The position numbers were made by a program, and so were the translations under genes. From NCBI GenBank assembly GCA_005778405.1, contig SXOA01000193.1:1-34900 (forward strand): DNA of 34,900 bases. The letters run 5' to 3'. Below are positions 31,008 through 34,900 of this stretch, in pieces. Positions within the stretch are counted from its first letter, which is position 1. Each line of letters begins with the position of its first letter. The notes under the pieces were generated by a model that saw nothing but the letters and a program-made list of their open reading frames with translations, made no database searches and was not told where the DNA came from. The DNA comes from Planctomycetaceae bacterium. GTDB taxonomy: Bacteria > Planctomycetota > Planctomycetia > Pirellulales > Pirellulaceae.

Positions 31008-32009
31008 ATGCACCTGAAGTCCCTCAAGCTGTTCTGCGATGTCGTCTCCCGGCGGAGCTTTTCCCGTGCGGCGGAAGAGAACGGCATTTCACAGTCCGGT
31101 GCCAGCCAGATGGTCAACCATTTGGAAGAGCATCTGGGGGTCAAGCTCATTGACCGAACCAAGCGGCCGTTCGTCCTGACCCCCGAAGGGGAGGCGTATT
31201 ACGACGGTTGCCGGAAGCTGGTGCGGAGGTACTTTGCCCTGGAAGAAGAGGTGAAGACGCTGCACGAGGAAGTCGCGGGAAGAGTGAGCGTCGCCTCGAT
31301 TTATTCCATCGGCCTCTCCCACATGAACAGCTTCGTGCAGAGTTTTTTGCAGAGGCACCCCAAGGCCAATGTCCGCTTGCAGTATCAGCATCCGCATCGG
31401 GTCTATGAGCTGGTCGAAAGCGATCAGGTCGATTTGGGACTGGTCAGTTATCCACGGTCGTCCCGCACCCTCACCGCCACCGCCTGGCGAGAGGAGCCGA
31501 TGGTCGTCGTTTGCTCGCCGCGGCATAAGCTGGCCCAGCGGCGGGAAGTTTCGCTGAGTGAGTTGCATGGATGCGACATGGTTGGCTTCGATCCAGACCT
31601 GGAAATCCGCCAGGAGATTGATCGCGCTCTGTCCGAAAGCGGCGCGGAAGTCCGTGTCGCCATGGAATTCGACAATACCGAAACGATCAAGCGGGCCGTG
31701 GAAATCGATGCCGGCCTTTCCATCTTGCCGCGGCCGACGGTGGATCGCGAGGTCGAAGCGGGGGCGCTGGTGGCATTGCCGCTGGCCGACGCGAACTTGA
31801 ATCGGCCCATCGGCATCCTGCAACGCCGCGGCAAAGAGCTCGGCAAAACGGCCGCGCGGTTCCGGCAACTCCTGTTGGCCCGGCCGGGAATGATTGGCGG
31901 CGAAGACGATGAGCATCGCCTTAATTTCGAGATTTCCGCGCCGTTTGAAGTCGAGGCCGAAAACGGCAACGGCTCGACGGCCGCAGCGGGCAAGCGAGTC
32001 AAAGCATAG
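31008..32009 (+). CDS. LysR-family transcriptional regulator, upstream of gltB
   Basis: A 333-residue LysR-type regulator. The winged helix-turn-helix (residues 1-60, with SFSRAAEENGISQSGASQMVNHLEEHLGVKL) is followed by the effector-binding domain (about 88-290). The C-terminal about 40 residues are a polar tail. The gene is 60 bp upstream of gltB on the same strand; most LysR genes are divergent from their targets, but the neighbourhood suggests control of glutamate synthase, as GltC does in Bacillus. The effector is unknown. The Shine-Dalgarno is weak. Confidence 0.88.
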   Translation: MHLKSLKLFCDVVSRRSFSRAAEENGISQSGASQMVNHLEEHLGVKLIDRTKRPFVLTPEGEAYYDGCRKLVRRYFALEEEVKTLHEEVAGRVSVASIYSIGLSHMNSFVQSFLQRHPKANVRLQYQHPHRVYELVESDQVDLGLVSYPRSSRTLTATAWREEPMVVVCSPRHKLAQRREVSLSELHGCDMVGFDPDLEIRQEIDRALSESGAEVRVAMEFDNTETIKRAVEIDAGLSILPRPTVDREVEAGALVALPLADANLNRPIGILQRRGKELGKTAARFRQLLLARPGMIGGEDDEHRLNFEISAPFEVEAENGNGSTAAAGKRVKA

Positions 32010-32069
32010 CGCCCGCGGCAGCGGGGCTGTTTGGCTCTCTCGTGCCGCGGAAACCAAGGTAGGTGATGT

Positions 32070-34900
<2,831 letters not shown>

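Overview
The window looks like a chromosomal segment of a planctomycete, most likely a member of Pirellulales or a relative; the rank below phylum is inference. The evidence is the set of planctomycete/PVC signature families: a PVC-type membrane-bound dehydrogenase with a Pirellula/Verrucomicrobium-type haem domain, a PSCyt1-DUF1549-DUF1553 cytochrome protein, a DUF1501 protein, a Tat-exported sugar phosphate isomerase/epimerase-like protein, and small secreted proteins of planctomycete type. GC content is high over most of the window and visibly lower, judged by eye and not computed, around 20.2-23.1 kb and 28.6-29.7 kb.

Layout. 1-2.2 kb: the 3' end of an error-prone DNA polymerase gene (dnaE2 type), then a GNAT acetyltransferase. 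2.2-4.2 kb (minus): btaA then btaB, predicted to make the betaine lipid DGTS from diacylglycerol. 4.3-10.3 kb: an exported isomerase/epimerase-like protein, convergent with a 1690-residue exported multidomain protein (deacetylase-like, PVC dehydrogenase, HEAT, c-type haem, carbohydrate-binding). 10.5-15.4 kb: small envelope or repeat proteins (secretin-like, TPR lipoprotein, Gly/Ser-tailed exported protein, Sel1 protein, exported unknown). 15.5-17.9 kb: a tight three-gene membrane operon with two SRPBCC-like domains.

18.0-25.7 kb: the PSCyt1-DUF1549-DUF1553 gene and the DUF1501 gene, which normally sit side by side in planctomycetes, are separated here by about 4.1 kb. That interval holds intergenic repeats, an unrecognised 410-residue protein, a SIR2-domain protein with a DUF433 gene upstream of it, and a DUF559 nuclease-like gene bracketed by near-identical G/C-rich repeats, two of them in inverted orientation. 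It is the most island-like part of the window and a candidate defence or mobile region.

25.8-28.6 kb (minus): a sodium:solute symporter overlapping a CPBP-family membrane protease-like gene. 28.6-30.6 kb: a low-GC stretch with poly-C repeats, a DUF4375/DMP19-like gene followed by an attC-like sequence, an unrecognised gene, and tRNA-Leu(CAG) with a promoter and a terminator. 31.0 kb to the end: a LysR regulator upstream of gltB, which runs off the right edge.

The region is rich in short dispersed repeats: 7-bp periodic tracts (some inside coding sequences), double-hairpin palindromes whose arms differ but covary, and long perfect inverted repeats. These are the most unusual sequence-level feature of the window.
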